The notes beneath the pieces were generated by a model. That model saw only the letters and a list, made by a program, of their open reading frames with translations. It was not told the DNA's origin and searched no databases. From assembly GCF_003797825.1 (NCBI RefSeq), contig NZ_RKME01000012.1:80108-144107 (forward strand): 64,000 bases of DNA, read 5' to 3'. Below, piece by piece: positions 18,738-27,088 of the stretch. The position numbers and the translations under genes are program-made. Each line of letters opens with the position of its first letter. The first letter of the stretch is position 1. This stretch comes from Gordonia sp. OPL2 (lineage in GTDB: Bacteria > Actinomycetota > Actinomycetes > Mycobacteriales > Mycobacteriaceae).

Positions 18738-19911
18738 CGCCGGCCGGTGGACGCCGGGGACGCCTCCGGCGCCGACGAGACCGCGCCGGGGGCGGCGGTT
18801 CATTGCGGCGCTGGTTGCGTGCGGCTGCGGCTCTCTCATAGGCGTTGGGTTCGGTGCGAATGCTCTCGGCCTCGGACTGGGCCAACCGGCTGGGGTCGGC
18901 GGCGAGATCGGCGATGACGCCGCGGGCCATCCGGGCCAGTCGCCGCTCGTCAGAGTACGTGAGCTTTCGGGGCAGTTCGGCCAGCGGCACCCATGCCACC
19001 TCACTCACCTCGTAGTCGGCGTCGGAGAGCTCACCCCCGATGCTGCGCAACAGGTAGTGGTGGACGGTCTTGTGGATTCGACGACCCTCGCTGACGAACC
19101 AGTAGTCGATCTTGCCGAGCGGCGCGACGACGGTGCCCTCGATGCCGGTTTCCTCGGCGACCTCGCGGATCGCGGTCTGCTCGGCGGTCTCGCCGGTCTC
19201 GATGTGCCCCTTCGGCAACGACCACATCATGCGGCCGCGGCGATCCATGCGGCCGATCAGTGCGGCCGCGAGCTGGTCGACCGGCAGGTCGAGGTCGGAG
19301 ATCACGAGGCCACCGGCAGATGTCTCACGCACCGTCCGCAGACGTTCCTGTCCGCGCTCGGGCCGGCTGCTGCCGTTGCGCCGACGACTCTTGGTCTTGC
19401 CGCTGGGCGTGCCGTCGGCGCCGACGGTGTGCGTCAACCCCGTCTTGGTGATCTTCGCGGTGACCGCGACCAGGTCGGACGGTTTCGGTGGTGACACGCG
19501 CGTGTGCGTCGGCTGCAGGTCGTCGCCGGAGTCCACGCGTTCGGGCTCGGTGGTGCGTTTCGGCATCGGACCCGGCTTGGGGGTGTCCCGGCGTTCGGCC
19601 GGCCGGGGCGTCGGAGTCTGCTCGGGTTCGGCGTGAGGGACATCGGCCGTCGTCGAGGGTGTGGGGGACGGCCGCCGACCGCGTCGTCGGCGACCGCGGC
19701 GACCGCGGCGCGACGGACCGCCACCGGAGTCGTCGGGGGCGGGGGATTTCCGCAGTGCCCCCGGCGGCGCCAGGTCCGCGGGTGTGATCCGCCGGCCGCC
19801 GGTACCGTCCGTACGGTCCGACGAGCTGTGGGCGGTGTCACCGGAACGACCGCGACCCGCTGTGACGTCGGAAGAGACGTCAGAGGGGTCGGTGGACGGA
19901 TCGGCGGACAC
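18730..19911 (-). CDS. NUDIX hydrolase (MutT4-like) with long basic N-terminal tail
   Basis: A NUDIX hydrolase of 393 residues. The Nudix box [25 protein letters not shown] is intact in the middle (about residue 270), within a domain running from ETSAGGLVI to [12 protein letters not shown]. The first ~200 residues are disordered, Pro/Arg-rich ([14 protein letters not shown]), and the C-terminus is another Arg-rich tail. It matches the place of M. tuberculosis mutT4 (Rv3908), divergent to pcnA. The open frame reaches 20160, overlapping pcnA; GTG 19911 is preferred because TAGCAT lies exactly 7 bases upstream, as for a leaderless transcript. Substrate not predictable. Confidence 0.82.
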   Translation of the reverse strand: MSADPSTDPSDVSSDVTAGRGRSGDTAHSSSDRTDGTGGRRITPADLAPPGALRKSPAPDDSGGGPSRRGRRGRRRRGRRPSPTPSTTADVPHAEPEQTPTPRPAERRDTPKPGPMPKRTTEPERVDSGDDLQPTHTRVSPPKPSDLVAVTAKITKTGLTHTVGADGTPSGKTKSRRRNGSSRPERGQERLRTVRETSAGGLVISDLDLPVDQLAAALIGRMDRRGRMMWSLPKGHIETGETAEQTAIREVAEETGIEGTVVAPLGKIDYWFVSEGRRIHKTVHHYLLRSIGGELSDADYEVSEVAWVPLAELPRKLTYSDERRLARMARGVIADLAADPSRLAQSEAESIRTEPNAYERAAAARNQRRNEPPPPARSRRRRRRPRRPPAGDA

Positions 19912-19918
19912 GTTCTCG

Positions 19919-19924
19919 ATGCTA
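19919..19924 (-). promoter_or_regulatory. -10 box for leaderless mutT-like transcript
   Basis: TAGCAT on the minus strand, 7 bases before the GTG at 19911. The spacing places the transcription start at the start codon, which decides the choice of start. Confidence 0.55.
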
Positions 19925-20109
19925 GCCGTTGGCCACCTGCCGTTTGCCTTGATGGGGCGGCCCCGGCGCGGTGACGTCGGCCGAACGGGCCACCCGACGA
20001 CCAGGGCGGCGGGTCGTCGCCGACCACGAGGGGACCCCGTGCCGACCGTGAGCGCCGACGGCACCCGCATGGCCGAATCGGCATTTGTGGCCAGGGCAGA
20101 CCCCGACGG

Positions 20110-20115
20110 TAGGCT
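20110..20115 (+). promoter_or_regulatory. -10 box for leaderless pcnA transcript
   Basis: TAGGCT, 8 bases before the GTG at 20124, with no Shine-Dalgarno between them. Confidence 0.55.
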
Positions 20116-20123
20116 GACATGCC

Positions 20124-21566
20124 GTGACCGACCCCGAACGCCGTACTCGCCTGTTGGCATCGGCGGCCGTGACGTTGCGGGGACTCTCCGACGTTCTGGT
20201 GCCGCTGGGAGCCGCCTTCGCCCACGCCGGACACGAACTCTTCCTCGTCGGCGGGTCAGTCCGTGATGCAGTCCTCGGTCGGCTGTCCGGCGACCTCGAC
20301 TTCACCACCGACGCCCGGCCCGATCAGGTGTCGGCGCTGCTGTCGGGGTGGGCCGACGCACAGTGGGACACCGGCATCGACTTCGGCACCATCAGCGCGC
20401 GCAAGGGCGATCAGATCGTCGAGATCACCACCTTCCGCGCCGACTCCTACGACCGCGTCTCGCGGAATCCCCAGGTGGTGTTCGGGGAATCGCTCGACGA
20501 TGATCTCGTCCGGCGCGATTTCACCATCAACGCGATGGCCGTGCGGATCGGGCCGGACGGACCGGCCGACTTCTGCGATCCCCTCGACGGACTCACCGCG
20601 CTGCTCGCCGGCGTCATCGACACCCCCGCGACACCGCAGGAGTCGTTCGACGACGACCCGCTGCGGATGCTGCGCGCGGTCCGGTTCGTCTCCCAGCTGG
20701 GGTTCCGCGTCGCGCCGAGGGTGTTCGACGCCATCACCGACATGGCCGGGCAGATCGAGCGGATCACCGCCGAGCGCGTGCGCGCCGAGTTGGACAAGAT
20801 GATCCTGGGCGAGCATCCGCTCGAGGCCATCGACCTCATGGTCGACACCGGTCTCGCCGAGCGTGTCCTGCCCGAGGTGCCGGGCATGAAGCTCACGATC
20901 GACGAGCACCACCAGCACAAGGACGTCTATCAGCACTCGCTGACCGTGCTGAAGCAGGCGATCGACCTCGAGGTCGGCGACCCCGACCTCGTTCTCCGAT
21001 GGGCGGCCCTGCTGCACGACATCGGGAAGCCGGCAACCCGACGGCACGAGCCGGGCGGTGGAGTCAGCTTCCACCATCATGAGGTCGTCGGCGCGAAGAT
21101 GGTCCGTAAGCGGATGCGCGCGCTCAAGTACCCGAAGGCCGTCGTCGACGACGTGTCGCAACTGGTGTTCCTGCACCTGCGGTTCCACGGGTACGGCGAT
21201 GGCTCCTGGACCGATTCCGCGGTCCGTCGCTACGTCACCGATGCCGGTGATCTGCTCGACCGGCTGCACAAACTGGTCCGCGCCGACTGCACCACCCGCA
21301 ACAAGCGCCGCGCCCGTCGACTGCAGGACAACTACGACCATCTCGAGCAGCGGATCGCGGACCTGAAAGAGGCCGAGGATCTCGACCGTGTGCGGCCCGA
21401 CCTCGACGGCAACGCGATCATGGAGCTCCTCGGACTGCAGCCGGGGCCCCAGGTCGGTCAGGCATGGAGATTCCTCAAGGAACTGCGCCTCGACCGTGGT
21501 CCGCTCACCCGCGACGAGGCCGAGCAGGCCCTGCGGGAATGGTGGGCGGCCACCTCGGAGCGTTGA
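20124..21566 (+). CDS. pcnA: CCA tRNA nucleotidyltransferase
   Basis: A class II tRNA nucleotidyltransferase of 480 residues that adds or repairs the 3' CCA end of tRNAs. The catalytic motif [22 protein letters not shown] (about residues 37-58) has the paired D-x-[11 protein letters not shown] and the [17 protein letters not shown] motifs follow. An HD phosphohydrolase-like domain ([14 protein letters not shown], then [11 protein letters not shown]) occupies about residues 290-330, as in mycobacterial PcnA. GTG 20124 with the TAGGCT box gives a leaderless start. It is divergent from mutT, the conserved order. Confidence 0.94.
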   Translation: MTDPERRTRLLASAAVTLRGLSDVLVPLGAAFAHAGHELFLVGGSVRDAVLGRLSGDLDFTTDARPDQVSALLSGWADAQWDTGIDFGTISARKGDQIVEITTFRADSYDRVSRNPQVVFGESLDDDLVRRDFTINAMAVRIGPDGPADFCDPLDGLTALLAGVIDTPATPQESFDDDPLRMLRAVRFVSQLGFRVAPRVFDAITDMAGQIERITAERVRAELDKMILGEHPLEAIDLMVDTGLAERVLPEVPGMKLTIDEHHQHKDVYQHSLTVLKQAIDLEVGDPDLVLRWAALLHDIGKPATRRHEPGGGVSFHHHEVVGAKMVRKRMRALKYPKAVVDDVSQLVFLHLRFHGYGDGSWTDSAVRRYVTDAGDLLDRLHKLVRADCTTRNKRRARRLQDNYDHLEQRIADLKEAEDLDRVRPDLDGNAIMELLGLQPGPQVGQAWRFLKELRLDRGPLTRDEAEQALREWWAATSER

Positions 21567-21617
21567 CGGCGGTCGGAACCTGCTCTCGCCAGGAGGGAGC
21601 CCGCGATGTGAGGCCCC

Positions 21618-21726
21618 CTGCTCCTTGAGGAGCGAGCTCCCGACCTGAGCCCTGCTCCCTGAGGAGCGACCTCGCGACCTGAGCCCCTGCTCCCTGAGGA
21701 GCGAGCTCGCGAGCGTCACGAAGGGG
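21618..21726. repeat. Three-copy 34-35-bp palindromic intergenic repeat
   Basis: Three copies of a unit beginning CTGCTCCNTGAGGAGCGA start at 21618, 21652 and 21687, followed by C-T-C-G/C-C-G-A-C/G and CTGAGCC or a diverged tail. Each contains CTCCNTGAGGAG, which folds on itself. The last copy runs over the stop codon of the lipid kinase gene (21716). Confidence 0.85.
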
Positions 21727-22684
21727 CGAACACCTCCGCCGAGGCCGGCACCACCTCGAACACCGCGGGGAGCTCGCCGACGAGGTCTCCGTCGATCGAC
21801 ACCAGAGCCGTTGGGTCGCAGTAGAGTTCGATCTCCTTGCCGCGCATGGTCCGCACCATCGGATGCGTGAGGTGTCGGCCGGTGAACACGGTGGGGAACA
21901 CCTTGGCGACGGTGAGACGGGCGAATCGTGACGGCCTGCTGGCCATCGTGACGTCGAGCAGACCGTCGGTTATCGAGGCGTTCGGAGTGATTAGCATGCC
22001 ACCGCCGTACGAGGTGGTGTTGCCGATGGCGGCGAACACGAGGTCGTCGTCGAGCTCCGCGTCGTCGACACGGACGTGATAGTGCCGGGATCGCAGGCCG
22101 ATCAGCTCGCGCAGTGCCGCCAGCGTGTAGCGGGACTGACCCTTCGGCCATGACATCGCGACGGCCCGCGCGGTGACAGAGGCGTCGAAACCCGTTGCGG
22201 CGACAGTGCAGAACAGTTCGCAGCGACCGTCGGGGAAGGTCACCCGGCCGAGGTCGATGGTGCGTGTGTGGCCACGGCTGATCAGTTCGACCGCGGCGTC
22301 GACGTCCTCGATGGGGATGTCGAGGTTGCGGGCGACGTCATTTCCCGATCCGGCGGGAATCACGCCGATGGGCGTGCCCGTCCCGAAGGCCGCCTCCAGC
22401 GCCAGCCGGATGCTGCCGTCGCCGCCCACCACGGCAAGCGCATCGGTGTCGCTGCGCGCGGCCTTCCCGGCACGTTCGGCGGCCTCGGCCGCGTCGCGCC
22501 CGACGATGAGTTCGGTGTCCACCCCGCGAGCGCGAAACGCCGCGACCGCCTCGTCGGCGATCATCTTCCCGGCCCCGTGGCGCGCGTGCGGATTCGCCAG
22601 GACCGTGACGTGACCGGGAACGCGGTCGGTGCCGCCGGACGAATGGCCGGCGGCGTGGGACGGATCGTGGGTGGGGGCGCCCAT
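21716..22684 (-). CDS. Diacylglycerol/lipid kinase family protein
   Basis: A 322-residue member of the DagK/YegS-like lipid kinase family. The nucleotide-binding motif VVGGDGSIRLALEAAFG and GVIPAGSGNDVARNL (about residues 85-120) are complete, followed by the ATGFDASVTA strand and YGGGMLITPNASITDGLLDV. It should phosphorylate diacylglycerol or a related lipid at the inner membrane face. The first 20 residues are extra (His/Gly-rich); the domain begins at HVTVLANPHA. The start is only 20 bases from that of the divergent TetR gene, so their promoters must overlap. The last codons lie in a repeat. Confidence 0.9.
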   Translation of the reverse strand: MGAPTHDPSHAAGHSSGGTDRVPGHVTVLANPHARHGAGKMIADEAVAAFRARGVDTELIVGRDAAEAAERAGKAARSDTDALAVVGGDGSIRLALEAAFGTGTPIGVIPAGSGNDVARNLDIPIEDVDAAVELISRGHTRTIDLGRVTFPDGRCELFCTVAATGFDASVTARAVAMSWPKGQSRYTLAALRELIGLRSRHYHVRVDDAELDDDLVFAAIGNTTSYGGGMLITPNASITDGLLDVTMASRPSRFARLTVAKVFPTVFTGRHLTHPMVRTMRGKEIELYCDPTALVSIDGDLVGELPAVFEVVPASAEVFAPS

Positions 22685-22704
22685 GGGTTACAGTGTTACA
22701 CATC

Positions 22705-23307
22705 ATGTCAATCTGTAAAGAGGACATCGCCGACCAGGTCCTGGACGCCGCCCGCGACTGCCTGGTACGCAAGGACGGCCGCAAGGTCACCGTCGCGGAG
22801 GTCGCCCGCGAGGCCGGTGTCAGCCGCCCGACGGTATATCGCCGCTGGCCGGACATGTCGGAGATCCTGCGTGCCCTGCTCACCCGGGAGGTCCTCGGCA
22901 TCATCTCCGCGGTCACCGACGCGACGCCACTGCGCACCGCTGACTTCGACGCGACGATCGACCTCGTGGTGCGGGTGGCAGCCGCGCTGCGCGACGACGA
23001 GCTCGTCGCCGCCCTGTGGCGAGAACAGCGCGAGTTCATGATGCCGTATGTGTTCGACCGTCTGGGCGCGAGCCAGCAGGGCGTCCTGGCCATTCTCTCC
23101 GACTCGATCTCGCGCGGACAGGATCGCGGACAGGTCCGTGACGGGGACTCGGAGAAGATGGCGTCGATGGTCTTGCTGATCACCCAGTCCGCCATCCAGT
23201 CACGCGCCCTGGTCGAGTCGATCCTGGGAGACGAGTGGAGTCGAGAACTGCACTACGCCCTGTCGTCGTATCTGCGCCGACCCGAGATGCTGCCGACGGC
23301 GACCTGA
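22705..23307 (+). CDS. TetR-family regulator coupled to glpD
   Basis: A 200-residue TetR regulator. The helix-turn-helix region is VTVAEVAREAGVSRPTVYRRWPDM (residues about 24-48). The C-terminal domain ends LHYALSSYLRR, like TetR_C_6-type regulators. ATG 22705 is preferred over GTG 22693, which would sit in the promoter. Its stop shares one base with the glpD start (TGATG), so both are translated together, and control of glycerol-3-phosphate oxidation or of itself is likely. GTTACAGTGTTACA, a direct repeat, lies in the 20-base divergent gap and could be part of an operator. Confidence 0.88.
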   Translation: MSICKEDIADQVLDAARDCLVRKDGRKVTVAEVAREAGVSRPTVYRRWPDMSEILRALLTREVLGIISAVTDATPLRTADFDATIDLVVRVAAALRDDELVAALWREQREFMMPYVFDRLGASQQGVLAILSDSISRGQDRGQVRDGDSEKMASMVLLITQSAIQSRALVESILGDEWSRELHYALSSYLRRPEMLPTAT

Positions 23308-24845
23308 TGAGCGCTCTCAACGCCGGGCAGCGCGAGGCCGCTCTCACCGCGCTGGCCGACGGCGACACCACAGTGGACGTTCTCGTGATCGGCGGTGGGA
23401 TCACCGGCGCCGGTGTGGCCCTCGACGCCGCCACCCGCGGCCTCAGGGTCGCGCTCGTCGAGGCGCACGACCTCGCCTTCGGCACGTCGCGCTGGAGCAG
23501 CAAGCTCGTGCACGGCGGACTGCGCTACCTGGCCGGCGGTGACCTCGGGATCGCCTACGAGAGCGCGGTCGAACGCCATCACCTCATGACGTCGATCGCC
23601 CCCCACCTCATCCGACCCCTGCGACAGGTGGTCCCGGACAACGGTTCTCGTGCTTCGTCGATGCTGATCCGGACCGGGTTCCGGGCCGGTGACGTGCTGC
23701 GGCGAGTAGCCCGCACGCCGTCGTCGGTCCTCGCCGCACCGTCGCGACTGGGCGTCGACGAGGTCGTGGCCCTGTGCCCGACGGTGTCGACGACGGGGCT
23801 GCGCGGTGGATCCGCCAGCACCGACGGACAACTGATCGACGATGCCCGCCTGGTGGTCGCCGTCGCACGGACCGCGGCCGCGTTCGGCGCCCTCGTCTGC
23901 ACCCGTACCCGCGCCGACCGGGTCACCGGAACCGGTGCGCGCCTGACCGATACACGCACGGGTGAGGCTTTCGACGTCTCCGCGCGGACCGTCGTCAACG
24001 CCGCGGGTGTGTGGGCGGGCGACGTGGATCCGTCGGTGCGTCTGCGGCCCAGCCGGGGCACGCATCTCGTCTTCGACGCCGCCACCTTCGGTCATCCGAC
24101 CGGCGCGCTGACCGTCCCGATCGCCGGTTCCATCTCGCGGTTCGTGTTCGCGCTGCCCGAACAGCTCGGCCGTGTACATGTCGGACTCACCGATGTCGAA
24201 GCGCCCGGCCCGATCCCCGACGTCGCGCTGCCCGACGACGACGAGATCGACTTCCTCATCGGAGCGGTGAACGTGGCTCTCGCCCAACCCCTCTCACGTG
24301 CGGACGTCATCGGTGCGTACTCCGGGCTGCGTCCACTGATCGACACGGGCGGCCAGAGCGGCTCCGGTGCAGGCGATCTCGCCGACGTCTCCCGACGACA
24401 CCGGGTGCAGGCCGACGGCACGCTCATCGGTGTGCTCGGTGGCAAACTCACCACGTACCGCCGGATGGCGCAGGACGCCGTCGACGCCGCGGCCACCGCG
24501 GGTGGCCTGACCGCGGGCGCGTGCATCACCACGACGACCCCGCTCATCGGCGCTGCGGGCGTCCGTCACCGCGGTGATCTCCCCGACTCCCTGGTCGCCC
24601 GATTCGGTTCGGAGGCAGCGAAAGTCGTGTCGTCGGCGCGGGTGGACCGCCCGCTCGATCCGATCGCCGGAACCCTCGACGTCACGCGGGCGGAGGCGGA
24701 GTTCGCGGTGACCCATGAGGGCGCGCTCACCGTCGAGGACGTGCTCGACCGTCGCACCCGGATCGGGCTGGTGGACGCCGACGCCGAGCTGGCGCGGCCG
24801 GCGATCGAGGAGATCCTGGACGCGTCGGGGAGCCTGCGCGGCTGA
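23307..24845 (+). CDS. glpD: Glycerol-3-phosphate dehydrogenase (FAD, aerobic)
   Basis: A 512-residue FAD-dependent glycerol-3-phosphate dehydrogenase, oxidising glycerol-3-phosphate to dihydroxyacetone phosphate and passing electrons to the quinone pool. The FAD motif VIGGGITGAGVALDAATRGLRVALVEAHD is followed by the signature FGTSRWSSKLVHGGLRYL. VHVGLTDVE, GAYSGLRPL and LGGKLTTYRRMA are also family-typical, and the C-terminal domain (AEAEFAVTHEGALTVEDVLDRRTRIGL) is complete. The frame extends upstream into the TetR gene, but ATG 23307 overlaps its stop by one base and gives the natural start. Confidence 0.94.
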   Translation: MSALNAGQREAALTALADGDTTVDVLVIGGGITGAGVALDAATRGLRVALVEAHDLAFGTSRWSSKLVHGGLRYLAGGDLGIAYESAVERHHLMTSIAPHLIRPLRQVVPDNGSRASSMLIRTGFRAGDVLRRVARTPSSVLAAPSRLGVDEVVALCPTVSTTGLRGGSASTDGQLIDDARLVVAVARTAAAFGALVCTRTRADRVTGTGARLTDTRTGEAFDVSARTVVNAAGVWAGDVDPSVRLRPSRGTHLVFDAATFGHPTGALTVPIAGSISRFVFALPEQLGRVHVGLTDVEAPGPIPDVALPDDDEIDFLIGAVNVALAQPLSRADVIGAYSGLRPLIDTGGQSGSGAGDLADVSRRHRVQADGTLIGVLGGKLTTYRRMAQDAVDAAATAGGLTAGACITTTTPLIGAAGVRHRGDLPDSLVARFGSEAAKVVSSARVDRPLDPIAGTLDVTRAEAEFAVTHEGALTVEDVLDRRTRIGLVDADAELARPAIEEILDASGSLRG

Positions 24846-24848
24846 TAC

Positions 24849-24863
24849 GCGGCCGTCGGCCGC
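24849..24863. terminator. Short hairpin between convergent glpD and egtE-like genes
   Basis: GCGGCC-GTC-GGCCGC forms a 6-bp GC-only stem with a 3-base loop in the 19-base gap between the two stop codons. It is a plausible bidirectional terminator without a T run. Confidence 0.45.
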
Positions 24864-24864
24864 C

Positions 24865-25956
24865 TCAGTAGCCCATCGTGCGCAGCGCGTCGGCCAGACG
24901 ATCGAGATCCTCGCGTTCGACGTCGAGGTGCGGGCTGACCCGCAGCACCGACTGCTCGGTCGCCAACGGCGCGCGCCACGAGTCGGCGCCGGTCACGAGG
25001 ATCCCCGCCGACAGCAACTTGTCGCGCGCCGCCTGCACATCCGACGGCTGCCAGCCGGGGGGCGGCGCCAGCGTGGTGATGGCCGACGGCTCGTCGGCGG
25101 GTTCGAGGACCTCCCAGCTGCCGATGCCGTCGAGGCGTTCGCGCGTGGCGCGCCCGATCGCCGCGAGCTCGCGGAACACCCGCTGCTGACCGATCGCGAG
25201 CAGTTCGGACACCGCAACACCCAGGCCGAGCCGGCCCGCGACGAACGCCTCCGAACTCTCGATGCTCACCGGGCGCAGCGCGTCCTTGCGGACGGCGACG
25301 AACCCGACTCCGCGCGGCCCGGCCAGCCATTTGCGGCTCGTGCCGTAGACGACGTCGGCACCGGTGACCGTCGGCGTGTGACCCGCCGACTGCGCCATGT
25401 CGACGACGACGGGTACACCTGCGGCGTGCGCGATCTCGACGATGCGCGTGACCGGTTGCACCACACCGGATGCGGAGCCGATGTGGCAGATGTGCAGGAA
25501 GTCGGGCTGTTCGAACTGCAGCATGTTCTCGAGCGCGTCGGTGTCGACGTGACCCGCGATGTCGGCGTCGGGAAGTGGTCGCACCGCATACCCGCGGCGT
25601 TCGAACTCCACCAGGTTGGGGCCGAACTCGTTCTTGGCCACCCACACCGTCGTGGAGATCGGCAGATTCCAGTAGGTCAGCAGCGCGCGCAAGGCCGCTC
25701 GCGCGCTCTCCCGGAACGCGAGTTCGTCCGGGGTGTGGCCGATCAGCGACGCGAGATCGCGCTTGTCCCGTGCGATCTCCTCCGCCCGGTCCTCGGCGGC
25801 GATGTACGAACCGCGCTCGGTCTCGCGCCACAGGTGGGCGGAGATCGCTCCGATGACGGCGTTGGAGGACCGGCCCGCGGCCGCGGAGTCGAGGTGGACG
25901 ATCTCGGGGCGGAGGCGGGATCGGCGCCACTGTTCACCCAGTTCGCTCACGTACAT
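24865..25956 (-). CDS. EgtE-like PLP-dependent enzyme (class V aminotransferase fold)
   Basis: A 363-residue fold-type I PLP enzyme. The PLP lysine is in YGTSRKWLAGPRGVGFVAVR; the cofactor Asp is in VVVDMAQSAGH and the stacking region is HIGSASGVVQP. The opening SELGEQWRRSRLRPEIVHLDSAAAGRSS and the stretch DEPSAITTLAPP, LRVSPHLD resemble mycobacterial EgtE, the C-S lyase that releases ergothioneine from hercynylcysteine sulfoxide. No other egt gene is in the window; in mycobacteria egtE is normally in an egtABCDE operon. So a different cysteine-desulfurase-like role remains possible. A TAGGTT box 8 bases before the ATG suggests a leaderless transcript. Confidence 0.72.
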   Translation of the reverse strand: MYVSELGEQWRRSRLRPEIVHLDSAAAGRSSNAVIGAISAHLWRETERGSYIAAEDRAEEIARDKRDLASLIGHTPDELAFRESARAALRALLTYWNLPISTTVWVAKNEFGPNLVEFERRGYAVRPLPDADIAGHVDTDALENMLQFEQPDFLHICHIGSASGVVQPVTRIVEIAHAAGVPVVVDMAQSAGHTPTVTGADVVYGTSRKWLAGPRGVGFVAVRKDALRPVSIESSEAFVAGRLGLGVAVSELLAIGQQRVFRELAAIGRATRERLDGIGSWEVLEPADEPSAITTLAPPPGWQPSDVQAARDKLLSAGILVTGADSWRAPLATEQSVLRVSPHLDVEREDLDRLADALRTMGY

Positions 25957-25964
25957 AGACCCTG

Positions 25965-25970
25965 AACCTA
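25965..25970 (-). promoter_or_regulatory. -10 box for leaderless egtE-like transcript
   Basis: TAGGTT on the minus strand, 8 bases before ATG 25956. Confidence 0.5.
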
Positions 25971-26119
25971 CCGGCCCTCGGCGCCCGGTCGGTCATCGGG
26001 CCTCACCCCCGCTCACGCGGCCGCGGACCTATCGCGTCAGCACCGCGGCGCCGATACTCGAGGGGCGAGGTGACCGTCGTCTCCGACGGCACGAGACCCC
26101 ACCCACGAAAGAGGATGCG

Positions 26120-26428
26120 ATGTCTGTTCCCGATGCCCCCACAGCCGGTCGCCGCGAGTACTTCGGCGATCCGATCACCATCGACGACCACACGACCATG
26201 ATCCCGGTGACCCGACGCGGGCTGCGCGGTACGCATGTACCGGTCGGGGCGTACACGGTGACCGACGGGACCACCACCTGGACACCCGCCGTCGACCAGG
26301 GCCGCGTCGCGGTGATCGGCGTGCTCACGGGTCTGATCGCGGCGACGCTCGGGACCGCGGCGGTCCTGCGTCAGCCGCCGTGGCCGCGGATGACCATCGA
26401 GGCCGACCACGTGCCCGGGCACCGGTGA
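26120..26428 (+). CDS. Small single-pass membrane protein
   Basis: A 102-residue protein of unknown function. ATG 26120 has AGAGGA 5-10 bases upstream. The N-terminal 60 residues are soluble and hydrophilic (RREYFGDPITIDDHTTMIPVTRRGLRGTHVP), followed by one hydrophobic helix (VAVIGVLTGLIAATLGTAAVL) and a short basic/acidic tail. It is followed after 45 bases by the calcium-repeat protein in the same direction, so the two may work together. I do not recognise a family. Confidence 0.65.
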   Translation: MSVPDAPTAGRREYFGDPITIDDHTTMIPVTRRGLRGTHVPVGAYTVTDGTTTWTPAVDQGRVAVIGVLTGLIAATLGTAAVLRQPPWPRMTIEADHVPGHR

Positions 26429-26473
26429 CGCACTTGGACGGAACCGATCGGTCCTCCCGTGCGTCGAAAGACC

Positions 26474-27088
26474 ATGGACCCGGACATCGAGTATCTGTTC
26501 GGCACCGGCGACGGACACACATCGTCGTGGGTGTCGGCCCCGGACGCCGATCTCGACGGTGACGGTCACGCCGATGCCGTGCGACTCGACTTCGACGGCG
26601 ACGGCCGACGAGACGACGCGATGTGGGACACCGACGGTGACGGCACGGCCGACGTGGTGGCCATCGATCGCGACGACGACGGCCGGCCCGACGAGTTCTA
26701 CCGGGATTCCGGTGCCGGGGTGTGGGGAGAGCGCGTCGACGACCCGCATGCCCCGCCAATCGGTGACCGTGCACCGGGCGGCGCACACGACGAACCCGAG
26801 ATCCCGCCCGCACCCGGACGCGTCGCGGATCCCCCGGTGAGGTCGCCGACGACGCCGTCGTCGGACGGGGATGCCGTTGTCGTGCGGCGGACCGAGGATC
26901 TCGACGGCGACGGAACCGCGGACATCGAACTGGTCGGCACCCGCAGGGCCGGGGTGCCGGTGGCGCAGCGGCTGTTCGTCGATTCCGACGGCGACGGACG
27001 GTTCGACCGGGTCCTCGTCGACGAGGACGGGGACGGTCGCGCCGACGTCAGCTTTGACGACCGTTCGCCTCGATTCGATCGTCGGTGA
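26474..27088 (+). CDS. Acidic protein with DxDGDGxxD calcium-binding-like repeats
   Basis: A 204-residue, strongly acidic protein without signal peptide. It carries two blocks of calcium-loop motifs: DADLDGDGHADAV, DFDGDGRRDDA, DTDGDGTADVV and DRDDDGRPDEF in the N-terminal block, and DLDGDGTADIE, DSDGDGRFDRV and DEDGDGRADVS in the C-terminal block, spaced about 11-17 residues apart and joined by a Pro-rich linker. Loops of this type bind calcium in EF-hand-like and thrombospondin-type-3 repeats. ATG 26474 is preferred, GTG 26459 possible. Function unknown; its neighbour is a small membrane protein. The last 41 bases overlap the end of the convergent MFS gene. Confidence 0.75.
   Translation: MDPDIEYLFGTGDGHTSSWVSAPDADLDGDGHADAVRLDFDGDGRRDDAMWDTDGDGTADVVAIDRDDDGRPDEFYRDSGAGVWGERVDDPHAPPIGDRAPGGAHDEPEIPPAPGRVADPPVRSPTTPSSDGDAVVVRRTEDLDGDGTADIELVGTRRAGVPVAQRLFVDSDGDGRFDRVLVDEDGDGRADVSFDDRSPRFDRR

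Noticed and set aside
20256..22151. 631-residue open frame opposite pcnA
   Set aside because: Shadow of the high-GC pcnA and lipid kinase region; His/Arg/Gly-rich with no domain.
22693..22704. GTG start for the glpD-linked TetR
   Set aside because: It lies in the 20-base divergent promoter gap; ATG 22705 is more plausible.
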